Shown one piece after another: positions 47,291 through 58,771 of a stretch of DNA of 64,000 bases. The DNA comes from Aspergillus flavus (lineage: Eukaryota; Ascomycota; Eurotiomycetes; Eurotiales; Aspergillaceae), in assembly GCF_009017415.1 (NCBI RefSeq), contig NC_092405.1, positions 3,224,001 to 3,288,000 on the forward strand. Direction: 5' to 3'. The notes beneath the pieces were generated by a model that was not told the DNA's origin, ran no database searches, and saw nothing but the letters and a program-made list of their open reading frames with translations. Both the position numbers and the translations under genes were made by a program. Each line of letters starts with the position of its first letter. The first letter of the stretch is position 1.

Positions 47291-48596
47291 AGGTGGATAT
47301 TGATTATCCCGCACTTCTCTTCTTCACCCCATCTATTCTGCATATATATATCATGTTTTGTTGTGATTTGGAAGCGTGTTCATAATTTGTTAACGGCGAA
47401 GCGTCGGCGTTTTGACAACGCCAGAGAGAAGATCATTGCTCGAGGACAGAGAAACTGTATGTAGAGTCGGGAGATGTACATAGACGACGACACCCTGCAG
47501 CCATAAGAGCTGATGACCTTTATAAACAAAAAAAATTCGAAAAGTTCAATAATCATATCCCTTCAGTTGTAATCAAGATTTGAAATCTTAATAAGGAAAA
47601 CGAAGTTCGCAGATGAAAGCAAATGAAAGCAGGTGAGATGTGACTGCCATGTGACTGCTGTCTATGCCGCTTCTGGCCGAGTGAGTTTACAATGATCACT
47701 GATCTATTGAACCCCTTAAGCGTCGCATTTCTTTATATTATACGGAGTATGAAATTTGTTTAACAGCATCACAGATAGGTCATACGATCGAAATGGGTGG
47801 AATGGTTCTCAAGCACATTGACCGCTAATTGCATGATATCAATGGGACCTTTTCCATGTTTTTTTTTTTTTTTTTTTCTTGATATCGGTATAACAGAACT
47901 ATATTAATGGTGTCTTTGTTAATGCAAGATGCACAAAGTATGCCATTTGCGCGCATTATTCGGCAGTTAATACCAATAAATTGCGTCAACGGCTACCTTG
48001 TTCCAGTCTTCCAATCCAAGTTTCTCTCGCTACTCCCTGTCTCAGAAAGATACGAAAAGGCAAAGAAAAGAAGAAAAAAAGCCTCCTCTTACTGTGGGTC
48101 TTGTGCGTGTTTAAGTTGACGGGTCTCCGTCCGTGATCCACCAGTTAAAATCGGTCCTGAGTGCGCCCGAAATTTTCCCACCCAAACGTTTTCAGGATTT
48201 GAAGCCGCTCGCCGAATCGTGTGTTGCTGTACGTAATAGAATACCGAGTAGCCGTTGATCGGAGTCTTCTCCAAATTGAACTTTCGATGAGTTGGGGTAG
48301 AAGCGGCTGCAAAGACTATGGATGTTATCTCTCCGCAGCATCTTGTTAGAATCTTATAAAAGCACCTGTTTCAATCCGCAAGGCCATTGCCCCACGTCCG
48401 GAGGCTTATCGGTTTGCTGATTCGGCTTACTGGGTCACATCGCACAGCTTAACGATATTAAAGAGCAAAGAAGGGGCCACGATATTATCATTGTTATTTC
48501 GGTATAAACAGCCAGTTGTCGAGTCGCGCGTTATTCTGTGCATCGTTGTAGGACGGCCAAGGGACCAGCGAGCTTGAAGTTCAACTCGTTCTCATC
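47291..48596. other. spacer, permease 3' flank and asparaginase promoter
   Basis: Holds a TACGGAGTA 9-mer at 47741-47749 and a T-run near 47860-47877. The last 300 nt are the asparaginase promoter. No gene or RNA seen. Confidence 0.55.
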
Positions 48597-50393
48597 ATGG
48601 CAACCATAGACGATATCATTCCTGAGATGATTGAACGACAGTTAGAACCTCAGCTCCCTGAGGCGAGGGTCCTTATCATTATGACCGGAGGTACCATATG
48701 TATGCGACCGTCACCATCAGGGTTTATACCGGCGCGAGGGTTCCAAGAGCAATGCCTGGCCCGGGTGCCTACTTTCAATGATGGTTCTCCTTCGACCATG
48801 ATGGATGTTGTTGTCGATAACACAGGCCAGATCAAGGGCCATCAGAGTCTACGGACACCACAGACTGCATACGGCCGCCGAGTAAGATATACGGTATTTG
48901 AGTTTGAGGAGCTGCTGGACAGCAGTTCTATTGATGCCAAAGGCTGGGCAGAAATTGCACGGACCGTCGAGAGGAACTACACACTTTTTGACGCATTCGT
49001 CATCCTTCACGGTACAGATAGTCTAGCATACACTAGCTCTGCACTCAGCTTCATGCTGCAAAATCTGGGGAAAACCGTAATCCTCACGGGATCCCAGGCT
49101 CCGATGTTGGAGCTTCAGAATGACGCGACAGATAACCTTCTTGGGTCCCTGGTTGTGGCTGGCCACTTCATGATTCCCGAAGTGTGTCTGTACTTCAACA
49201 ACCGACTATTCCGTGGTAACCGGTCGAGCAAGGTTGCGGCAAGTGACTTCGCTGCATTTGATTCTCCGAATTGCACACCGTTGGCTGTGACCACTTCCAT
49301 GCGCACTAACGTCAACTGGGAGTTGGTGAATCGGCCAAAGGGCATCGAGCATTTCAGCATTCAGACACATCTAGATACTACCCATGTCGCCTGTCTTCGT
49401 ATATTCCCTGGTATCAAGCCAGAAATGATTGATGCCGTGTTGAGACTAGACGGACTCCGTGGTTTAGTGTTAGAGACCTTTGGAGCTGGTAACGCACCAC
49501 ACGGTCAAGATAACGCTTTGATTAAAGTGCTTGCGGATGCCATCAAGCGAGGGATTGTGATTGTTAACGTTACTCAATGTAAGATGCATAAGCCCCCCAA
49601 TCTCACGCGATGGACCGTCCGACTCTGACTCTGAGCAGGTTTGACTGGCAGCGTTAGCCCGGTATATGCCACCGGTATGAGCTTGTCTCGGGCTGGTGTT
49701 GTCGCAGGTCTCGACTTAACTACGGAAGCCGCCCTAACAAAACTGGCGTATCTCCTTGGTCTACCAGACGCAACCCCGGAGTCCGTGGCACGGGACATGT
49801 CGAAATCACTCCGAGGAGAATTGACGGAGGTTTCGCAGCCCGTATTCCGTCATCCAGACGGCGCTCTCACCGAGCGTGTCCAGGCACTTACCATTTTGGG
49901 CTATGCCATCGCCCAGGGAGATCTCGCACGTGTCGAAGAGATCCTGAAGCTGGAAAATCACTACCTTTTGAACGATGCCGATTACTCCGGCAATACTCCG
50001 ATGGTAAGATGCCCTTTCTTCATCCATCTCCCCCACTTTCGTTACCTGTCTGTTAACCAAAAGCTTCAGCATCTGGCCGCGACATCGCCATCACTCTCCA
50101 TCCTGCGCTTCCTACTGATGCAGGGTGGTTCCGTCCACATTCGGAATCGCAACAACCGCACACCACTGTTCCTGGCGGCCAACGCAGGCTTATCGGAGCA
50201 TGTTATGTTGTTGCGCAAGTCGGGCGCCCATTTGCACTCGGATGAACGGACTGCGGCACAATTGCTCGCGCGACGCAGACCGGGCGTCTGGGGATTGGCG
50301 GGGATTGGACCGCGGGAGGTCAGTGACCGTGAGATGGAAGAAGTAGGAGAGGAGCGACTGGCGGAGCGAGTGTTGGCCGGATCGGCACCGTGA
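48597..50393 (+). CDS. L-asparaginase with C-terminal ankyrin repeats
   Basis: Hydrolyses asparagine to aspartate and ammonia. Exons are 48597..49578, 49639..50003 and 50070..50393 (introns 60 and 66 nt), 556 aa. Both catalytic motifs of the bacterial-type family are present: TGGTI at residues 30-34 (nucleophile Thr33) and HGTDS at 138-142. A substrate-binding DSSSI lies near 109-112, and LTGSQAPM and FGAGNAPHG follow. The joins give NVTQC|LTGSVSPVYATG and SGNTPM|HLAATSPS. After the asparaginase core (about 1-390) come at least two ankyrin repeats (DADYSGNTPMHLAA, NRNNRTPLFLAANAG). This layout is like the cytosolic asparaginase-ankyrin proteins of eukaryotes. No signal peptide is visible, so it is probably cytosolic. 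The acceptor at 50069 was preferred over one six bases upstream because it gives the ankyrin consensus TPMHLAA. Confidence 0.93.
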
Positions 50394-52400
50394 TTAATCA
50401 AGGATGTGGGCGCGACCGATCACGAGACGACATGCTCAATTCAGCTCGATAGATTAAGAAATAAAAAAAGCGCAAGCCTGATTGATGCCCGAGGAATTAA
50501 TTTCTGTCTAGATCCCAAGGAAAAAATCACGATAGAGTAGAAATAAGCACTAGTCTGAGATAAGCAACCGTTCCAAACAAAGAAGACCGCGCCAATCCGG
50601 ATCACATCATATATAACGCCTGTTGTTCAACAGATTCCCACGAGATCAGGTGAGGTGATTCTTTAGTGTCACGCCCGCGGAGAAAAGAAAGAGCCCGAGC
50701 GCAAAGCACGCACTAGGTTAACTAGGTTGATCCAGGGCAATAAAATGCGGGGAGGGTACGGCACTCTCCGATTCGAAGCCGATGTGACGTTACCCTACAA
50801 GGCAGGTCATACTCGAAGCTGAGTATATTGCATGTACTGGGGGGTTTATTCTTCCGGATCCAACCATATCAACCGTATGTACTCCTTCATCGACAACAAA
50901 GTGGTCATGTGCTCGTATCCTCCCGGTGAATTACTGGGCAAAGCTTCGACCCTCTTTCGGTTGAGCAGACCCAGAAGGTACGATGACGGCGGGCGTAGTA
51001 ACTTCTTGGCGAGCTGATGACAACAAAGGACAGCACAGACCGAGTCGAGAGCGGTGGCCGAGTCTGGCACCGTTAAAGGAACGTGGGTGTGATGGACGAC
51101 GAGAGAGGACCAATACTTTGTTTCGGCAGGGGCTCCACTGCGAATATCTTGTATAGACCCAGTGTATTTTCGCTGTCCCTTGTATTCGTAGTTCACTCGG
51201 ATAGACAGGGAATAAGGATATGTTTAGTCGAGAATATTTGCCGGGAAGTATGACCGGATATATGATTGTGATTCTCTAACAGTAGGTACTCTCTAAAGTA
51301 CATAACTGACTCGTTGTATTCTGGATCGAGCATGTAATCGGAGACACCTACCGAGTTGCTTTTCCCCCGCCCTAAAACGAGCAGGGGAGGTTTTAGTGCG
51401 AGTTACGGTTGAGCAACAATTCGTCGATTGACGAACTTTAAGTGTGCATCATCTACACTTCTCAGTACATATGTACAATTGTACACTTCGACTAGATATC
51501 AATAGACCCAGAAACATTATGGACAGATATTAATGCATCAGTCTATCCAGGATCAAGCAAGCAACTACCGCAGGTAAACACCGTATATCAAAGACCGTGA
51601 TTACTAGATCGACCCGGCGACGTGTTAGAGCATCCGATCCAATCCAGACTGCATGCCGAGTTACGTAAAGGAAAGACGGTCAATGGCTGCGCGACGGGCG
51701 GAGTTATGGAGTTATGGATGTTTCTGGCGACTTCGTCTGTGCAGTCTTAGTTGTCCGGTGATCAAAACCCGGTCGAGACCTTGGGAGGTTCTGTCCCAAG
51801 TTCCTTGGAAATGCCACCGGTTTCTATCAAAGTAAGGGTCACGGGGTGTTGAGGGTATACGATCAGACAGGCTTATAGCTACGATCCGTAGAAAAGTAAA
51901 ACCAAATCAAATTAATAATTACAGAGAAGGGGAGAAGGGATAAAAATAAAAATAAAAAAAGAGAAATCAAACTGGATAAAATATCCGCATTCAATCTTGT
52001 GTGGGCAAAGCCGTTGTTTCCATGACTGTTTCTCATTACACGATATGAACCACAGTGGGTGATTCTCCTCCTCGGACTCCAAATCGGACAGAGTTCTTTT
52101 TGATTTTTTTTTTTCTTTTAATTTTTAATTTTTCATTTTTTGATTTTCTATTTTTCTCTTACTAGTCTGACTCCCTATTATTTTCTTACCAACAACCCCA
52201 GACGATCCTAATCCAGACCAGTCAGCTAGTAGTTTAGTTGGGGACCTCACAGGACTTGCTCGTCCATTGGGATGTCTCCATTCGTCCATATGACATGCCT
52301 ACCCTTGCCGACTTATTTATACCTTTACATACATCGACCTCGTTTCCCCCTCAGGATCGAGAGTAATAAGAGAAGACAGCCTCCTCCTTAGGTTGGTCAA

Positions 52401-52409
52401 TTGCACCAT
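52401..52409 (+). promoter_or_regulatory. TTGCACCAT, putative MeaB binding site (distal)
   Basis: Exact match to the element that I recall as bound by the bZIP factor MeaB in nmrA promoters of Aspergillus nidulans and relatives. It lies 967 nt upstream of the nmrA start codon. The site is a sequence match; binding is inferred. Confidence 0.6.
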
Positions 52410-52908
52410 CGATTAAGCCTTCTCTCTTGCGAAACCTGTGTTCCTCTCCTCGTGAAGGGTATAACTTATACTTATTGTGGGAGCGAATCTCGGAACCGTT
52501 CCTTGGATCGATCCACCTTCCCTGCCTTGTCGTTCTGAATTTTCTTTTTTGTTAATCAGACCCGCGCACTGATTCAGGTCCTCTACGATTGCTTCTTTTC
52601 TCTTTTAATTGTGAACCCCCCTAAGAATTATTTTAGTCACTGGCGGGGAAGTCCACCGGAAGCATTGCCAGTGGAAGGAGAGCATTCCGAAGCCCTTATC
52701 CATCTGGTCCGGGGCCATTAACTAAGAAAAATACCTTGCGAGCCAACAATTAATTGGGACCAAAAAAAAAAAAAAAAAGGCACCATATTAAATCTCCCCC
52801 CCTCCTGGTGGATTGCGGCATCTCAAGCAACGACAATCAGCTTCTATCAAACCAACCTTGTCTCCAACTCAAACGATCCACTATCACCGTCGAAAGAGAA
52901 AACTCTTA

Positions 52909-52917
52909 TTGCACCAT
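52909..52917 (+). promoter_or_regulatory. TTGCACCAT, putative MeaB binding site (proximal)
   Basis: Second exact copy in the same orientation, 459 nt upstream of the nmrA start codon. Two copies of a 9-mer in one promoter are unlikely by chance (expected about 0.02 per 3 kb on both strands). Confidence 0.65.
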
Positions 52918-53367
52918 TCAAGAAATCGATTGCGGCATTAGATTGCGCTCAATCGACGACAAAAAAACAAAAAATTGGTGACCAAGTTGGAAACCCCACA
53001 GGGAAAACTGAATGATACTACTACGTACTACCACTACTAAAAATTGTTGCCCCATTTATCTCGTCCGACGACTAACCTAAACGGCCGGCCCCTCGTGATA
53101 GTAATAACCGTGTAAACCAAATCAATTCTTTTGCTCCTGATCCCACCAGACTTACTCCAGATTTTCTGTCGGACCTTCTTCATTGGCCTCTCGCGTCTTT
53201 CTACCTGCGTCCTTTTCTACCCCGCAATATCTTCTCTTCCTTCAAACAACCGTCGGAGGGGTTTTCCCAAAGTCGCTTTCGCATACTACGGCACCTCCGT
53301 CTCCCCGCGCTTCATCTCCCCCTCTTCTCCTCCTTCTCGCCCCTTCCTTTTCTCAGTATCGCCCCGA

Positions 53368-54486
53368 ATGACACAACAGAAGACCATTGCCGTCGTCAAC
53401 GCGACGGGTCGCCAGGCCGCTTCCCTCATCCGCGTCGCTTCCGCTGTCGGCCATCATGTACGAGCTCAGGTTCATTCGCTTAAAGGCATCATTGCAGAGG
53501 AGCTGGAGAGTCTACCAAATGTCACCCTTTTCCAAGGTCCTTTGCTCAACAATATCCCTCTGATGGACACTCTCTTTCAAGGGGCCAACCTGGCTTTCAT
53601 CAACACGACGTCACAATCAGGCGATGAGGTCGCAATCGGACGTGCGCTCGCTGATGCGGCCAAGCGCGCTGGAACCATTCAACACTATATCTACAGCAGC
53701 ATGCCAGACCACTCGGTTTATGGACCATGGCTGCCCGTACCGTTATGGGCCCCCAAGTTCACCGTCGAGAATTATATCCGGCAACTCGGACTTCCCGCAA
53801 CCTTTGTCTACGCCGGAATCTACAACAATAACTTCACCAGTCTACCATACCCGCTTTTCCAAATGGAACTCATGCCCGATGGGAGCTTTGAATGGCATGC
53901 GCCATTCGACCCGGACACTCCGTTGCCATGGTTGGATGCGGAGCATGATGTTGGCCCGGCTCTGCTACAGATTTTCAAGGATGGTCCCAAGAAATGGCAC
54001 GGTCACCGGTAAGTTTTCCCCTCGCAGTGCAGACGTAAATCGCCGTACGTGCCAGGCTAAGAATAGCATAGGATTGCCCTGACATTCGAAACCCTCTCCC
54101 CCAACCAAGTGTGCGCAGCATTCTCGCGAGCCTTAAATCGCCCGTGCCACTACGTTCATGTGCCCAGGGTCGAGGTCAAAGTAAATATCCCGCCTGGATA
54201 CCGAGAACAGTTGGAGGCGATCGAGGAGGTCTTTGGTCGGTGCAATGCGCCTTACTTCCCGCAGCCCGAATTCTCCCGTCCTGCCGCGGGCTCCCCTAAG
54301 GGCTTGGGCCCGGCCAATGGGAAAGGCGCCGGCGCCGGCATGATGCAGGGTCCCGGAGGGGTCGTATCGCTGAGAGTCACCGATGAGGCTCGGCACCTGT
54401 GGGAGGGTTGGCGCGATATGGAAGAATATGCGCGTGAGGTCTTTCCGGTCGAGGAGGAGGCCAACGGATTGGACTGGATGCTGTAA
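53368..54486 (+). CDS. nmrA: NmrA, nitrogen metabolite repression regulator
   Basis: A Rossmann-fold protein that binds NAD but lacks dehydrogenase activity. It holds back the GATA activator AreA when preferred nitrogen is available. Exons are 53368..54008 and 54072..54486 (63-nt intron), 351 aa, about the length of A. nidulans NmrA. The join is GHR|IALTFETLSPNQV. The N-terminal nucleotide-binding motif is VVNATGRQAASLIRVA, in place of the plain GxxGxxG of true SDRs. YIYSSMPDHSVYGPW holds the position of the catalytic Tyr region. WLDAEHDVGPALLQIF and the C-terminal EFSRPAAGSPKGLGPANGKG, then GLDWML at the end, are hallmarks of NmrA orthologs. The start MTQQKTIAVVN is family-like; the frame stays open upstream to an ATG at 53131, but that part is pyrimidine-rich leader. 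Promoter motifs suggest MeaB control. Confidence 0.96.
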
Positions 54487-56337
54487 CTGGGAGATTTTAT
54501 TCTCTCGGTCAGATACCCCCCAACCGGTTTAGGGCACAGTCGCACAGACATCGCGGCCTTCTGACGCTATCGGAACCCGCCACGATTGGTCCGATATGCT
54601 CGCATACCCCCTCGCTCTCCCCTCCTTTCAGTTTTACTCCTTTCCCTGTCACCCCTTGTTTTCTTTTTATTAATAGCATTAACGGCGAATCGGCCCGGGT
54701 CTTATCGTTGAGGAAAAGTACCCTAATGGAGCGGGGAACAAAAGGAATCGGTTTCACGGCTCTTATCTCACCTCGGACGAGAAGACAGAAAAAAAGTAAT
54801 GGTTGGTTTTGATTGGAATGGTACGGTTGGATGAAACGCACGTCACGACATGCTGCATGATGAACAGTGGCCCATCCGCCACAAAAGTTGATTGATTGGT
54901 TACATTTCTTTTCTTTCGTTTCTTTTATTATTCCGTCTATTTTACTTATTCCCCTCGTGTGTTACGACTCACACCGGCGGCTGTTTGATGATTTGAAATT
55001 TATAATCCGTCTCTGATTGGATGTGAGGAGTGTTATTTGTGTGCGTGTTCCAGTTCCTTGGGCACGATGACCCTGTCTTGCGAGGCAGCAGCAGAGAGAA
55101 GTGATTAGCAAGAGTCATAGAGAGAATGGCTAATACCGCGAATTGACGATGGCAAACCCACATTACGACCAAGAATCCGCCCAATAAAGACGGATGAAGT
55201 CGAAATAAACTAACGCAAATCCTCCTCAGCCTAAGGGGAAAGCAGAAAAAGAAAAGAAAAACCAGACTCCCCCGGATCTCTTATCTCCCCGCACTTAGCC
55301 AGATACTAGACAACCTCCCTGAGTTTATCAGCGAAAAGACCCGGGGCTTCCATTAAAACTCCGACGTCACCAGTAAATTTTAAGAGACGAGCTATCGAAG
55401 AGTCTAACCACTTAGCCTAAAGTATATCCTGCTTATCGGGGAGAAAAAAAAAGAAAAAGCAACGTGCGCTTGTCTAGGCCTTTATGGATTAGGTCCTGCT
55501 ATTCATTCCATGATTGGTCTTTACTTAACCTGTTCGGGATGGGCGTGTTGTTACCTAAGGTTCCTGGTTCGAGGAGTAGTGGTTCGCCTGAAGTTGGATA
55601 TCTTATAGGACAACGATCAGCTGTAGTGTTGATTAAGGTAGGTGTTAGAATGTTCCAATTCAGAAGAAAGCAGCTATCTTTTCGTGGGTATATACTGGGA
55701 TAGTTTCAATCGGACATTGATTTCAAACATGATGGCCTCGTGTCATCTGCGATACCGATTTTTCTGTGTATTATTTGTATATGACAATTGAGGGTATTGG
55801 TAGCTTTGCACGTACTATATATAGTATTGTTGTCTTGTTTCATCTGATGTGCTTGCTGTAGATGCCGGGTCTAAACTACCTAATATGTACAGACATTATG
55901 CATATAAACGGACCAGACAGTCAAGAGATTCATGCCAGTGAGACCAACACAGCAAATTATGAACAGCTGAAGAAAACTAGGATCTAATCATCATGGTGAT
56001 GGATGGGAACGGACCCAAGGCCGACCGCTCCTGATTGGCCGAGGGGTGCTTCCTGCCGGACAGCGTTAGTGTGAACAGGTGACCTTGGACCTGACACGCC
56101 GAGTCCAGACGGGAGCGCAATTGCGATAGTCCGTCTGCGCGGAGTAAAGTTTTTGAAGAATTTAAAAATTTCTGATCGCGTCTTCTCCATCTATCTCCCC
56201 TACCTCTACAATCATCTCCTCCCCCCATTTTCCCCTCGGGTTTCGCATAGAATTGCCTCCCGAATCGTATCTTCAGAGCTTCTCGTACCCTTTTCTCGCC
56301 ATTTTTAATCGACCGAGCTTAGGTCGTCGTCGCCATC
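54487..56337. other. spacer between nmrA and vps75
   Basis: About 1.85 kb with the nmrA 3' flank and the vps75 promoter. An A-rich run is at about 55443-55460. The last 170 nt before 56338 are pyrimidine-rich leader. No gene or RNA seen. Confidence 0.55.
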
Positions 56338-57583
56338 ATGTCCACCGACTTTGGAGCTTCGTTGCTTGATCGCCTCCAGGGATCCGAGCCCACTGAGGCG
56401 CAATTGAAGAAGATGTCTTTCCTCGAAGAGAAGCGCTCTCGCATTGACGTCGACTGCCGTAAGTCTTACATCGATCGCATCGAGCGCCGCGCGGTATAAC
56501 TAATCCTGGCAGTTCGCGACAGCACCCTGAAGATGCGTGATTGGTACAACGAGCGCGATGCTTTCGTCAACGGAAACGATGAAATCAAGGAGAACTTCTG
56601 GGTTCGCGTCTTCGCCAATGCCCCTAGCGAGATCGACCAGTACATCATGACCCCTGATGCGGCGGCTCTGGGATCTACCCTCACGAACCTGAAGGTGGAA
56701 CGATTCGAGCTTAATGAGCAGGGCCAGGGTGAGCCCCGCAGCATTCGCTTAACCTTCGAATTCCGTACTGGCGAGGAAAACCCATTCTTCGAGAACGAGA
56801 AGCTCGTCAAGGAGCTCTACTGGCGCAGGAGGTCCGTCAAGAATGCTGATGGCAAGACCAAGTCCTGGGAGGGCCTTGTCTCCGAGCCGGTTCGCATTCA
56901 GTGGAAGAAGGACATGGATCTCACTAAGGGCTTGCTCGATGCGGCTTGCGACCTGGCCGAGGCCGAGAAGGGTGGAAAGGACCGCAAGAAGCTCCCGGAG
57001 TTGGAGAAGCTGAAGAACAAGATTGTTGAGCTGGAGACCACTGCTGACCAGGAGGATGAGGATGAGGATTTCCCCCTCAGCCCCGCAGGCGCAAGCTTCT
57101 TCGCCTTCTTCGGCTACCGGGGTAACGATGTATCTGCAGAGGAGTCGAAGGTCGCTACTAAGCAGGCTGACGAGCGCTTTGCCAAGTTGTCTAAAGGAGA
57201 GACAGTCGAGGATGAGGAGGAAGAGGAGGACGAAGAATTCGAAGACATTGAGGTCTTCCCAGACGGAGAGCAGCTTGCTATCGCCATTGCCGACGATTTG
57301 TGGCCCCATGCTCTCGAACTTTTCAGTAAGTTGTTCATACCAAATCGTTGGAATAGATTATCTAACGGTGTCAAGATCGCGATGAGGGGATGGATATCGA
57401 GGAACTCGAGGGTGACGTTGATGACGAAGATGAGGATGACGGAGACGACGAGGAAGACGCACGCCCCAAGAAGAAGACCAAGGTGTAAGCCTGTAATCTT
57501 CTTTTTGACCGACTGATTCGCATGACGATTTCTATTTTGAACTTTTTTTGCTTGGTTTCTTACAGGGCGATGACCAGGATTAG
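56338..57583 (+). CDS. vps75: NAP/SET-family histone chaperone, Vps75 (NapB) type
   Basis: Binds histones H3-H4; in yeast Vps75 partners the Rtt109 acetyltransferase, and the Aspergillus homolog is NapB. Exons are 56338..56458, 56513..57325, 57376..57482 and 57566..57583, 352 aa. The joins give DVDC|LRDSTLKMRDW, LELF|NRDEGMDIEEL and KKKTK|GDDQD-stop. The first intron has a clear branch site (ACTAAT). The N-terminal helix is about 20-60. The NAP earmuff core covers about 60-290, with FWVRVFANAPSEIDQYI, RSIRLTFEFRTGEENPFFEN and SFFAFFGYRG. An acidic tail of about 30 residues ends in KKKTK. The last intron (GTGTAAG, strong T-tract, TACAG) could instead be retained, ending the protein at GTG TAA (57483-57488). 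The gene ends inside the convergent tlg1 gene. Confidence 0.85.
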
Positions 57584-58469
57584 TAATAGGACAAGCACGA
57601 AAATGAGAACGGCGATGCAAAACGAGGACATTGTATCTATGTAATATTCAGTTAGCCTTGATGTCAAAAGCGAATAATAAGGGGCCGAAAGTACGACGAA
57701 ACAGTGAAGTAATACTTACCTTCGTTCTTTCTCACGATGTATTTGATCTTTGACACTCCACTCTGTAATTTACCCCCGACGCGGTCGGCCAATGTATCAA
57801 CCTCTCCTATCATGACCGCTTGCTCCTCTAGTTCCCTCCCCATATCGTCGGCCTGCTGCCGCAAGTTGCCAACAGTGCGGAAGACGCCATCTAACTGTTC
57901 ATCTTGCTCGTGCATCAGTTCCATTTGCCGTTGCTGTTCGAGAGCGGCATAGTAATCATCTCCTCTATCATCCGCCGACGGGGAGAGGACATTATCAAAG
58001 TCGGATGGATTGGGTAGACCCGAAGGCGAACTGCCAGTGGGCGCATCCAATCTAGCACTGCCAGTCGCCGCTGAACTAGTAACGGCTTTTTGCAATTCCT
58101 CTCTCATTTGCTCGATCTCCCCGCCGACATCTTCCACCAACTTTCGCCGACGCTGAACCTCTTCCAACTCCAAGCCATAACGGTATGGATCTTGTTCGAT
58201 TGCACGGACACTCTCCACAAGGTCATCCAAGTCCGTAGTCAGTTCGGTCAGCGTCGTCTCCAGCTCCGAGCGTGCCTGTTGAAGCTCGGGATTGGATGGG
58301 GATTTGGCGAGAGACCTGATGCGTAGATATGATGAGAAGAGAGGTTTTGCTGTTTGCAGCGTCGCAAGGACGTCTCTGTGGAGGGTTAGCTCGTCGTGCT
58401 ACTTGGCCAAAGGGGGAAAGCTAGGGAGACTGACGCTTGAACATGGAGGAACGGATCGGCGTGATCCAT
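57560..58469 (-). CDS. tlg1: Tlg1/syntaxin-6-type Qc-SNARE
   Basis: A tail-anchored t-SNARE for fusion of endosome-derived vesicles with the late Golgi. Exons are 58469..58435, 58375..57720 and 57636..57560 (introns 59 and 83 nt), 255 aa. The N-terminal DPFLHVQADVLATLQ and the LESVRAIEQDPYRYGL-like region (DLVESVRAIEQDP) match the syntaxin-6 N-terminal three-helix domain. A Ser/Pro-rich linker lies about 100-130. The SNARE motif is about 150-215 (EQDEQLDGVFRTVGNLRQQ, then EVDTLADRVGGKLQSG). After splicing KNE|DTMSSFC, a single membrane helix of about 20 residues (IAVLIFVLVLLLILVIAL) closes the protein. Without this last exon the protein would lack an anchor, so the splice is well supported. 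The stop codon (57562-57560) lies opposite the acceptor of the last vps75 intron. Confidence 0.92.
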
Positions 58470-58771
58470 GGTTATAGTATCGCAATATTATTACTATGAA
58501 AGGAGCATTTCAAAGTACTAGTAATGGAACGGTAATTCTCGTAGCCTCGAAGGACCGAAAGCCTGTGAATGATGATACTTTGTTCTGGATTGCGAGGACA
58601 TTCCAGATGGAAGCCAGGCGGTGGTAGAAGCGGTAAGCTGGGGCGGTGCTATGGGAAGGCGGTGGGGCCAATCTCACCCCTTACAATACAGCTCTGATAA
58701 CCGTCATTTCATTAACTGTCTGTTCATATTTTCATTCTGGTATAGGAATCTAATTGTCGCTCATCTAGCCA
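58470..58771. other. short spacer, tlg1 promoter and F-box gene 3' flank
   Basis: Holds the tlg1 promoter and the 3' flank of the next minus-strand gene. Nothing else seen. Confidence 0.6.

Larger units (their letters stand above)
50394..53367. other. long upstream region of nmrA
   Basis: About 3 kb without a supported gene. It contains two TTGCACCAT motifs (listed separately), an A/T-rich low-complexity block at about 51940-52160, an A-run at about 52761-52778, and a pyrimidine-rich leader from about 53130. Such a long regulatory region suits a tightly controlled regulator gene. Confidence 0.5.

Noticed and set aside
53131..53367. In-frame N-terminal extension of NmrA by 79 residues
   Set aside because: Pyrimidine-rich leader sequence; NmrA orthologs start at the MTQQK position.
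56749..57309. 186-codon minus-strand Leu-rich frame
   Set aside because: Antisense shadow of vps75 exon 2.
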